Source of the DNA: Candidatus Coatesiibacteriota bacterium | Lineage (GTDB): Bacteria > Oederibacteriota > CAKKQC01 | Assembly: GCA_023265785.1 (NCBI GenBank) | Contig: JAHFSL010000068.1 | Coordinates: forward strand, 1 to 9,079 | Length of the DNA: 9,079 nucleotides | Reading direction: 5' to 3' | In this document: positions 1-6,975 of the stretch, piece after piece | Position numbering within the stretch: position 1 is the first letter of the stretch | How the letters are laid out: every line of letters begins with the position of its first letter | Notes under the pieces: generated by a model | Told to the model about the DNA's origin: nothing | The model's input: only the letters and a program-made list of their open reading frames with translations | Databases searched by the model: none | Position numbers and translations under genes: made by a program

Positions 1-336
1 GAGCGGGGACGCCGGGGCGAGCCGAACCCCAAGATCGGGATCGGGATTGATACGGGCGATGTCGTCGCGGGCAACATCGGGGCGGCCTCGGCGAAATTGG
101 AGTACACGGTAATCGGCGATCCCGTCGGCACCTCCGAGACCTGCATGGGCGTGGCCCGCGATCCCGATGCCGTCGGGGGCCAGGTGCTGATGACCGAGCA
201 CACCTGGGCGCTGGTCAAGGATCTGGTCGAGGTGAAAGATGCCCCGCCCATCGAGGTGCACGGCCGCGATCCCCTGCGGGTCTTCGAGATCGCGGGCGTG
301 CGCGGCGGGGCGCCGCTCCCGGCGGCGGCCGCGTGA
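1..336 (+). CDS. Class III adenylate/guanylate cyclase, C-terminal fragment with degenerate Asn/Arg site
   Basis: This is the last 111 codons of a gene that begins before the window (frame 1, stop TGA 334-336). Visible residues 12-42 match the class III cyclase core: the IGIGIDTGDVVAGNIG strand-loop followed by EYTVIGDPV. Thr36 sits at the purine-selecting position (class IIIb pattern). In active members the next motif is VNxAxRLE. Here it reads VGTSETCM, so the transition-state Asn is Gly43 (bases 127-129) and the Arg is Thr47 (139-141). The family's usual closing segment, ending in a V-F-E-I strand, follows, so the reading frame is intact. The metal-binding Asp residues would lie upstream and cannot be judged. 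Alone, the domain should be unable to make a normal homodimeric active site. Its stop overlaps the start of a second cyclase gene (TGATG), which implies co-translation. Family assignment is firm; loss of activity is inferred from the residues. Confidence 0.88.
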   Translation, partial: ERGRRGEPNPKIGIGIDTGDVVAGNIGAASAKLEYTVIGDPVGTSETCMGVARDPDAVGGQVLMTEHTWALVKDLVEVKDAPPIEVHGRDPLRVFEIAGVRGGAPLPAAAA

Positions 337-2042
337 TGGCGGACGCCATGGGGCCCGCGACCTCGCCCGTTCAGGCCCCCCACCGGGGGGTCCGGTTCAG
401 CCTGCGGTGGCGGTTTACGGGATACATCACCTTCCTGACCCTGCTGGTCATGGTCTCAGTCGTCGGCGTCGTGACCCGCGAGATCCGCAAGACGCTGGAG
501 CACCAGATTCAGGAACGCGGTCTCGCGCTCGCGCGCAACCTGGCGGCGTCGTGCGTGGAGCCGATGCAGTTGAAGGACGACCGAACACTGGCCCTGATGC
601 TCTTCGTCAAGGAGTACGTCCAGTCGGGCGGCGGCAAGCCGGCCGTGGACCGGCTGGGTGAGCAGATGACCATGCGGGCCCGCGTCTGGGGCTACGTGCG
701 CCAGCTGGGGCAGGAAGACGATGTCGAGGGGATTCGCAACGAGGGCGTCCTGACCGCCGTTGTGGCAGATCGCGAGTCCACCATCGTCGCCTTCGCCGAC
801 GCGCGGGTGGACCCCGCCGAGTGGCTGGACCGGGTGGACCACCCCTACCAGCCGGAGGCCGAGACGGGCCTGCTGTCGCCGGGGGAGGAGGCCCACATCT
901 GGAACAGCCAGTCGCGCGGCGGCATCTACCAGATTGCCGTGCCCATCGTGCCCCCGCGCACCGACCAGCCCGTCGCAGCGGCCGAGCCCGCCGGGGGCGA
1001 GGCCGCGAAGGCGACGGGTGTGGCCCCGGCCCCCGGGGCCGCCGTGGCCGGGTCGGCGCAGATCTACGGCACGGTCTACCTGGCCATCAGCCAGGGGCTG
1101 GTGCACCGGACCGTCGCCCGCGCGATCGCCGTTCTCATCCTGTTCTCCGTCGGGCTGGTCGCCATCGGCGTGCTCGTGGCGGTGATCATCGCGGCGTTCC
1201 TGACCAAGCCGATCCGCCTGCTCCAGCAGGGGGTCCGCGCGATCGCGGGCGGGGACTTCAAGTCGCGCATCGCCATCAAGCGCCGTGACGAGCTGGGCGA
1301 CCTCACCGATGCGTTCAACGACATGGCGCGCGGCCTCGAGGAACGCGAGGTCATGCGGGGCGCCTTCAGCACCTACGTGTCCAAGGACCTGCTGGCCGAG
1401 ATCGTCAAGAACCCGGAGGCCATGAAGCTGGGCGGGTCACGCAAGGATGCGACGGTCATGTTCACCTTCTTCGGCAATCACCACGAACTTCCGGGCCTGA
1501 TGGCCCGGCTCGAACCTGAAGCCATCGTCGGGATCATCAATGCGTACCTGGAGGTCCAGGCCACGCTCATCGCCAAGCACAAGGGCCACCTGGACAAGTT
1601 CGTGGGCGAGGAAGTCATGGGCGTCTGGGGCACGGCTCCCGTCATCCCCGACCACGCGGAATGGGCCGTGCGGTGCGCCGTGGCCATCCAGGAGGAGGTC
1701 GCCAAGCTCAACGTGCGCCGGGCGCGCGAGGGGCTCATGACCACCGACATCTCCATCGGGATCAACTCGGGGTCCATGGTCGTGGGGAACATGGGCTCGG
1801 CCGATGGGAAGCGCGACTACACGGTCATCTCCTCCGACGTCAATTTCGCCGCCCGGCTTTCCGGCGCGGGGGCGGAGATCCACGGCGGCGAGGTCTGGCT
1901 TGGCGAGAACACCTTCCAGGCCGTGCAGGGCCTCGTGGAAATAAGGGAAAAGCGGATGGTGTCCTTCAAGGGCATCGCCGGCGCCCAGCCCGTGTATGTG
2001 CTCGCGGGAATGAAGGGCGCGGCCGTCCCGGCCGGGCGGTGA
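336..2042 (+). CDS. Membrane-bound HAMP-class III nucleotide cyclase lacking the first metal Asp
   Basis: A 568-residue protein. Order: short cytoplasmic N-terminus; membrane helix about 28-47; extracytoplasmic sensor region about 50-255, probably Cache-like; second helix about 263-288; HAMP about 289-340 (TKPIRLLQQGVRAIAGGDF, then RRDELGDLTDAFNDM); and a class III cyclase domain about 345-558. Lys421 in LDKFVGEE and Thr496 in DYTVISS are the class IIIb purine-selecting pair, and Asn503 and Arg507 (VNFAARLS) are the transition-state pair. The first metal Asp is Phe378 (VMFTFF; bases 1467-1469) and the second is Glu425 (bases 1608-1610), so this domain probably cannot bind catalytic metals itself. 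A stretch at about 212-240 is almost pure Ala/Pro/Gly/Glu, an apparent linker inside the sensor region. The start chosen is ATG 336, which overlaps the preceding TGA; GTG 333 in the same frame would add one residue. No Shine-Dalgarno is visible, so translation is probably coupled to the upstream cyclase. Confidence 0.9.
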   Translation: MADAMGPATSPVQAPHRGVRFSLRWRFTGYITFLTLLVMVSVVGVVTREIRKTLEHQIQERGLALARNLAASCVEPMQLKDDRTLALMLFVKEYVQSGGGKPAVDRLGEQMTMRARVWGYVRQLGQEDDVEGIRNEGVLTAVVADRESTIVAFADARVDPAEWLDRVDHPYQPEAETGLLSPGEEAHIWNSQSRGGIYQIAVPIVPPRTDQPVAAAEPAGGEAAKATGVAPAPGAAVAGSAQIYGTVYLAISQGLVHRTVARAIAVLILFSVGLVAIGVLVAVIIAAFLTKPIRLLQQGVRAIAGGDFKSRIAIKRRDELGDLTDAFNDMARGLEEREVMRGAFSTYVSKDLLAEIVKNPEAMKLGGSRKDATVMFTFFGNHHELPGLMARLEPEAIVGIINAYLEVQATLIAKHKGHLDKFVGEEVMGVWGTAPVIPDHAEWAVRCAVAIQEEVAKLNVRRAREGLMTTDISIGINSGSMVVGNMGSADGKRDYTVISSDVNFAARLSGAGAEIHGGEVWLGENTFQAVQGLVEIREKRMVSFKGIAGAQPVYVLAGMKGAAVPAGR

Positions 2043-2082
2043 GGGGGACGGGTGGTCATGCGCACGGCCAAGCGCGGCTCCC

Positions 2083-2088
2083 TATAAT
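2083..2088 (+). promoter_or_regulatory. Possible -10 box (TATAAT) before nadA
   Basis: A perfect TATAAT occurs in the 64-base gap between the cyclase and nadA, in DNA otherwise very rich in G and C. About 17 bases upstream I see no convincing -35 element. Transcription from it would begin around 2095 and leave only about a dozen bases of leader, which would cut into the ribosome binding site at 2095-2099. It may be a weak or activator-dependent promoter for the cofactor operon, or chance. Confidence 0.3.
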
Positions 2089-2094
2089 GGGCCC

Positions 2095-2099
2095 AGGAA
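2095..2099 (+). promoter_or_regulatory. Ribosome binding site of nadA
   Basis: AGGAA lies 7 bases before the ATG at 2107. It is the clearest Shine-Dalgarno in the window and fixes the nadA start. It also marks nadA as the independently initiated first gene of its group, whereas three of the four genes after it start on overlapping codons. Confidence 0.7.
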
Positions 2100-2106
2100 C
2101 CACGCC

Positions 2107-3126
2107 ATGACATCCGCCGACCGGCTTCACGACAAACTCGGCAACCTCGGGTATTCCCGCGAGGACTGCCGGGTGCTGACCGACCAGCTGGACCGCGTCC
2201 GGTACCTCAAGGACCTGCGCGGGGCGGTCATCCTGGCCCACAACTACCAGCGTCCCGAGCTCTTCGAGGTGGCGGACGCCATCGGCGACTCCCTGGCGCT
2301 GTCCCGCAAGGCCGTGGAGCTGGAGGGCGACGTCATCGTGTTTGCCGGCGTGCACTTCATGGCCGAGACCGCCAAGATCCTGAACCCCGCGCGCACGGTC
2401 CTCCTGCCCAACCCGGCCGCGGGCTGTTCGCTGGCCGACATGGCCGAGGCGGACGCGGTGGCGGCGCGGGTCGCCGACCTGCGCGGGCGGTACCCGGACC
2501 TGGCGGTCGTGTCGTACGTGAACACCACCGCCGCGGTCAAGGCGCTCTCCGACGTGTGCTGCACCTCGGCCAACGCCGTCGAGATCGTGAACGCCCTGCC
2601 CAACCGGCAGGTCCTCTTCATTCCGGACCGGAACCTGGCCGCGCACGTACAGGCGCACACGGACAAGATGGTCATCGCGTGGGACGGCCACTGCTATGTG
2701 CACCAGCAGGTGACGCCCGAGGCGGTCGGCGCGATGAAGCGCCAGCACCCGGATGCCAAACTGCTCGTGCATCCGGAATGCCGACCGGACGTCGTGGCGC
2801 TGGCCGACGCGGTCCTGTCCACCGAGGGCATGGTGACCTACGCCCGGAAAAGCGAGGCTGCGCGGTTCATTATCGTGACCGAGTGCGGCCTGTCGGACCG
2901 GCTGTACCTGGAGATGCCCGAAAAGACCTTCTACCGCGCCTGCCAGCTCTGCCGGTACATGAAGGCGAACCGGGTGGAGGACCTCGTGGCCTCGCTGGAG
3001 CGGATGCAGTTCGAGATCACGATGCCGGAGGACACCCGGGTGCGGGCCGAGCGGGCGGTGAACCGCATGCTCGAACTGGGGGGCGGCGCGCCCCGACCGG
3101 CACCCCGCGTGCCCGTCCTGGCCTGA
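2107..3126 (+). CDS. nadA: Quinolinate synthase A
   Basis: NadA condenses iminoaspartate (made by L-aspartate oxidase, NadB) with dihydroxyacetone phosphate to quinolinate, the precursor of NAD, in the cytoplasm using an oxygen-sensitive [4Fe-4S] cluster. The 339-residue protein carries the family motifs throughout: AHNYQRPELFEVADAIGDSL at 44-63, GVHFMAETAKIL at 81-92, AGCSLADM at 105-112, SYVNTTAAVKALSD at 136-149, WDGHCYVH at 192-199, HPEC at 222-225, LSTEGMVTYA at 237-246 and CQLCRYMK at 279-286. The likely cluster ligands are Cys107, Cys196 and Cys282. Length and motif order are normal for the family and nothing looks broken. No nadB or nadC is in the window. It heads a run of cofactor genes, with the Fe-S carrier mrp 15 bases downstream, which fits a client enzyme placed beside its cluster supplier. 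Confidence 0.97.
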   Translation: MTSADRLHDKLGNLGYSREDCRVLTDQLDRVRYLKDLRGAVILAHNYQRPELFEVADAIGDSLALSRKAVELEGDVIVFAGVHFMAETAKILNPARTVLLPNPAAGCSLADMAEADAVAARVADLRGRYPDLAVVSYVNTTAAVKALSDVCCTSANAVEIVNALPNRQVLFIPDRNLAAHVQAHTDKMVIAWDGHCYVHQQVTPEAVGAMKRQHPDAKLLVHPECRPDVVALADAVLSTEGMVTYARKSEAARFIIVTECGLSDRLYLEMPEKTFYRACQLCRYMKANRVEDLVASLERMQFEITMPEDTRVRAERAVNRMLELGGGAPRPAPRVPVLA

Positions 3127-3141
3127 CGGCAAGCGAATTCC

Positions 3142-4214
<1,073 letters not shown>

Positions 4215-4215
<1 letters not shown>

Positions 4216-4541
4216 TGGCGGCCACCACGGTCCCGGCGCCGGTTGAGATCGGGCGATCCGGCGAGCATGATCTTCGGGTGGTCTGGGGCGATCACCACGA
4301 GAGCATCTACCCCGCCCGGGCCCTGCGGCTGGCCTGCCCGTGTGCCGCCTGCGTGGATGAGATGAGCGGCCGGGCCCTGCTGGATCCGGCGTCGGTCCCG
4401 GTGCATGTCCACCCGGTCCGGGTCGGGCTGGTGGGCCGCTACGCGGTGCACCTGGCGTTCAGCGACGGCCATGCCTCCGGCATCTTCTCCTTCGAGCGGC
4501 TCCGCGCCCTGTGCCCGTGCCCGGCGTGTCGGCCCGTATGA
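4215..4541 (+). CDS. DUF971 domain protein, putative Mrp partner
   Basis: A 108-residue protein that is a single DUF971 domain (also called the gamma-butyrobetaine hydroxylase N-terminal-like domain). Recognisable parts: LRVVWGDHHESIYPARALRL at 20-39, CPCAACVDEMSG at 41-52, LLDPASVPVHV at 55-65, VGRYAVHLAFSDGHASGIFS at 73-92 and LCPCPAC at 99-105. Two CxCxxC motifs (Cys41/43/46 and Cys100/102/105) could bind a metal or Fe-S cluster. The biochemical role of stand-alone DUF971 proteins is not established. The same domain is the C-terminal part of plant HCF101, after MIP18 and Mrp domains, so its overlap with mrp suggests a split version of that carrier. The stop (TGA 4539-4541) overlaps the ATG of thiC. 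Family assignment is strong; function in Fe-S transfer is inference. Confidence 0.88.
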
Positions 4542-6298
4542 TCCAGGCGCGGGTGGACCCCAAGCGGTTGGCGGGCATCACGCGCGGGCCCCTCCCCGGG
4601 TCGCGCAAGGTCTACCGGCCGGGCGAGCGGTTTCCCGGCCTCAAGGTGCCCGCCCGCGAGATCGCGCTCACGCCGCCCCATGCGCCCGTGACCGTTTACG
4701 ACACGTCAGGGCCGTTCACCGACCCGCAAGCCGACATCGACATCCGGCGGGGGCTGGCGCCCATTCGCCGGGCCTGGCTGGAGGCGCGCGGCGACACCGA
4801 AGTCCTGGAGAATCTCACTTCGGCCTGGGGCCGCAAGCGGGCGGCCGATCCGGCGCTGGCCGACGTGAGGTTCGGGGCGGTCCCGAATCCCCGCCGCGCC
4901 CGGACGGGCCGGGCCGTCAGCCAGATGGCCTACGCGCGCGCCGGGACGATCACCGCCGAGATGGAATTCATCGCGATCCGGGAGGGGTTGAGCGCCGAAA
5001 CGGTCCGGGACGAGGTGGCGCGCGGCCGGGCGGTCATCCCGGCCAACATCAATCATCTCGAATTGGAGCCGGTCATTATCGGGCGGAATTTCCTGGTCAA
5101 GATTAACGCCAATATCGGCAACTCGGCCGTGACCTCCGGGATCGAGGAGGAGGTGGAGAAGATGGTGTGGGCGATCCGCTGGGGCGGCGATACGGTGATG
5201 GACCTGTCCACCGGCCCCAACATCCACGAGACCCGCGAGTGGATCCTGCGCAACAGCCCGGTGCCCATCGGGACGGTGCCAATCTACCAGGCCCTCGAAA
5301 AGGTGGGCGGCCGGGCGGAGGAGCTGACGTGGGAGCTCTACCGGGACACCCTGATCGAGCAGGCCGAGCAGGGCGTGGACTACTTCACGATTCACGCCGG
5401 CGTCCGCCTGCCCTATATCCCGCTCACCGCAAAGCGGCTCACGGGCATCGTTTCGCGCGGGGGGGCGATCATGGCCAAGTGGTGCCTGGCCCACCACCAG
5501 GAGTCGTTTCTCTACACCCGGTTTGCGGAGATCTGCGAGATCATGGCCGCCTACGACATCACCTTCAGTCTGGGGGACGGCCTGCGCCCCGGCTGTATCC
5601 AGGATGCCAATGACGAGGCGCAGTTCGCCGAGCTGGACACGCTCGGCGAGCTGACCCGCGTGGCCTGGGAACGAAATGTCCAGACCATGATCGAAGGGCC
5701 CGGCCATGTGCCGATGCACCTCATCAAGGAGAACATGGACCGCCAGCTGGCCATCTGCCAGGAGGCACCCTTTTACACCCTGGGCCCGCTCACCACCGAT
5801 ATCGCCCCCGGGTACGACCACATCACCAGTGCGATCGGCGCCGCCATGATCGGATGGTACGGGACGGCCATGCTCTGCTATGTCACGCCCAAGGAGCACC
5901 TGGGGTTGCCGGACCGCGACGACGTCCGCGAGGGCGTCATCACCTACCGGATTGCCGCGCACGCGGCCGACCTGGCCAAGGGCCACCCGGGCGCGCAGGG
6001 GCGCGATGACGCCCTGTCCCGCGCCCGGTTCGAGTTCCGCTGGGAGGACCAGTTCCGCCTCTCGCTGGACCCCGAGCGCGCCCGGGCCTTTCATGACGCC
6101 ACCCTGCCCAGCGATGCGGCCAAGGTGGCCCACTTTTGCTCCATGTGCGGGCCCCACTTCTGCTCGATGAAGATCACCGAGGATGTGCGGGCGTACGCCG
6201 CCGCGCACGGGGTGGACGGCGCGGAGGCCCTCCGGCGCGGGCTGGCCGAGAAGGCGGACGAGTTCCGCCGCACCGCGGCCGCCGTGCCCACCCGGTGA
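4538..6298 (+). CDS. thiC: Phosphomethylpyrimidine synthase
   Basis: ThiC converts 5-aminoimidazole ribotide to hydroxymethylpyrimidine phosphate, the pyrimidine half of thiamine. It is a radical-SAM enzyme with an unusual C-terminal cluster motif. The 586-residue protein is full length: DTSGPFTDP at 55-63, AGTITAEMEFIAIREG at 135-150, PANINHLELEPVIIGRNFLV at 168-187, WAIRWGGDTVMDLSTGPNIH at 211-230, FTIHAGVRLPYIPLT at 283-297, FSLGDGLRPG at 343-352, MIEGPGHVPMHLIKENM at 384-400 and TLGPLTTDIAPGYDHIT at 414-430. The cluster motif is Cys534, Cys537 and Cys542 (CSMCGPHFC). I chose ATG 4538, which overlaps the DUF971 stop as ATGA; in-frame GTG codons at 4511 and 4517 would give a longer overlap and add only unconserved residues. 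No TPP riboswitch is recognisable nearby. No other thiamine gene is in the window. Confidence 0.97.
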   Translation: MIQARVDPKRLAGITRGPLPGSRKVYRPGERFPGLKVPAREIALTPPHAPVTVYDTSGPFTDPQADIDIRRGLAPIRRAWLEARGDTEVLENLTSAWGRKRAADPALADVRFGAVPNPRRARTGRAVSQMAYARAGTITAEMEFIAIREGLSAETVRDEVARGRAVIPANINHLELEPVIIGRNFLVKINANIGNSAVTSGIEEEVEKMVWAIRWGGDTVMDLSTGPNIHETREWILRNSPVPIGTVPIYQALEKVGGRAEELTWELYRDTLIEQAEQGVDYFTIHAGVRLPYIPLTAKRLTGIVSRGGAIMAKWCLAHHQESFLYTRFAEICEIMAAYDITFSLGDGLRPGCIQDANDEAQFAELDTLGELTRVAWERNVQTMIEGPGHVPMHLIKENMDRQLAICQEAPFYTLGPLTTDIAPGYDHITSAIGAAMIGWYGTAMLCYVTPKEHLGLPDRDDVREGVITYRIAAHAADLAKGHPGAQGRDDALSRARFEFRWEDQFRLSLDPERARAFHDATLPSDAAKVAHFCSMCGPHFCSMKITEDVRAYAAAHGVDGAEALRRGLAEKADEFRRTAAAVPTR

Positions 6299-6888
6299 CG
6301 CGCGGCCGCCGGGCGCGCGCGGCGGGCGACCGCCGGCTGGAAACCCTGACGCGGGAACTGCTGACGATTGTGGGTGAGGACCCCGCGCGCGAGGGGCTCC
6401 GGCGGACCCCCGGGCGGGTCGCCCGCGCCTGGCGTGAGCTCACGGCCGGGTACGGGACGGACCTCAAGCGGCTGGTGAACGGCGCGGTCTTCTCCGCCCC
6501 GGATTCCGAGATGGTGGTGGTCAGCGACATCCAGTTCTACTCCCTCTGCGAGCACCACCTCCTGCCGTTCTTCGGCAAGGTCCATGTCGCCTACATCCCG
6601 GACGGCCGGATCATCGGCCTCTCCAAGATTCCGCGGCTGGTGGAGGCCTACGCACGGCGCCTGCAGGTGCAGGAACACCTCACCTCCCAGCTGGCGGCCG
6701 CCCTCGAGGAGGCCATCGCCCCGCAGGGTGTGGGCGTCATCGTGGAGGCCCGGCACCTGTGCATGGAGATGCGGGGCGCCCGGAGCATCGAGTCCCCGAC
6801 GAAGACCTCCGCCATGCGCGGAATCTTCCGGTCCGACGCCCGCACCCGGAAGGAGTTCCTGGACCTCCTCCAGCACCAGTCCAGGTGA
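6295..6888 (+). CDS. folE: GTP cyclohydrolase I
   Basis: FolE converts GTP to 7,8-dihydroneopterin triphosphate, the first step of tetrahydrofolate synthesis (and of other pterins or queuosine in some bacteria); it acts as a cytoplasmic decamer. The 197-residue protein has EDPAREGLRRTPGRVARAW at 28-46, SLCEHHLLPFFGKVHVAYIP at 83-102, GLSKIPRLVEAYARRLQVQE at 108-127, and ARHLCMEMRGARS at 152-164. The zinc ligands Cys85, His88 and Cys156 and the catalytic histidines His87 and His154 are all present, so it is the zinc type I enzyme and looks active. The start GTG 6295 overlaps the thiC stop (GTGA) and gives a length normal for the family; no ribosome binding site is evident, so translation is probably coupled. 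The first dozen residues are Arg- and Ala-rich and unconserved. It appears to be the last gene of the cofactor group, because a hairpin follows. Confidence 0.97.
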   Translation: MTRGRRARAAGDRRLETLTRELLTIVGEDPAREGLRRTPGRVARAWRELTAGYGTDLKRLVNGAVFSAPDSEMVVVSDIQFYSLCEHHLLPFFGKVHVAYIPDGRIIGLSKIPRLVEAYARRLQVQEHLTSQLAAALEEAIAPQGVGVIVEARHLCMEMRGARSIESPTKTSAMRGIFRSDARTRKEFLDLLQHQSR

Positions 6889-6904
6889 GATGAGGGTGGC
6901 TTCG

Positions 6905-6937
6905 CGCAATGGGCCCGGCTGTGCCGGGGCCATTGCG
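6905..6937 (+). terminator. Strong hairpin after folE, possible terminator
   Basis: Two 15-base arms, 6905-6919 and 6923-6937, pair with a single G/G mismatch (6913/6929) around a three-base loop TGT. It begins 16 bases after the folE stop and ends 38 bases before the rhomboid start, inside an 87-base gap. The stem is GC-rich and stable, but no run of T follows, so it is not a textbook intrinsic terminator. It could be a U-tract-less terminator, an RNA-stabilising 3' end, or one copy of a dispersed palindromic repeat. Besides this hairpin I see no other convincing signal in the gap. Confidence 0.45.
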
Positions 6938-6975
6938 GCCGTTGAGGCGTCGCGTTCCCGATCAGGTTGGATGCG

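Noticed and set aside
4511..4537. GTG starts at 4511 and 4517 for thiC
   Set aside because: They would add up to nine unconserved residues and deepen the overlap. ATG 4538, in the ATGA junction, is the simpler choice, though the GTG starts cannot be excluded.
4706..6208. Long open frame on the - strand opposite thiC
   Set aside because: It is the mirror of a well-conserved coding region in very GC-rich DNA, where antisense frames stay open by codon bias. Its product is low in complexity and resembles no family I know.
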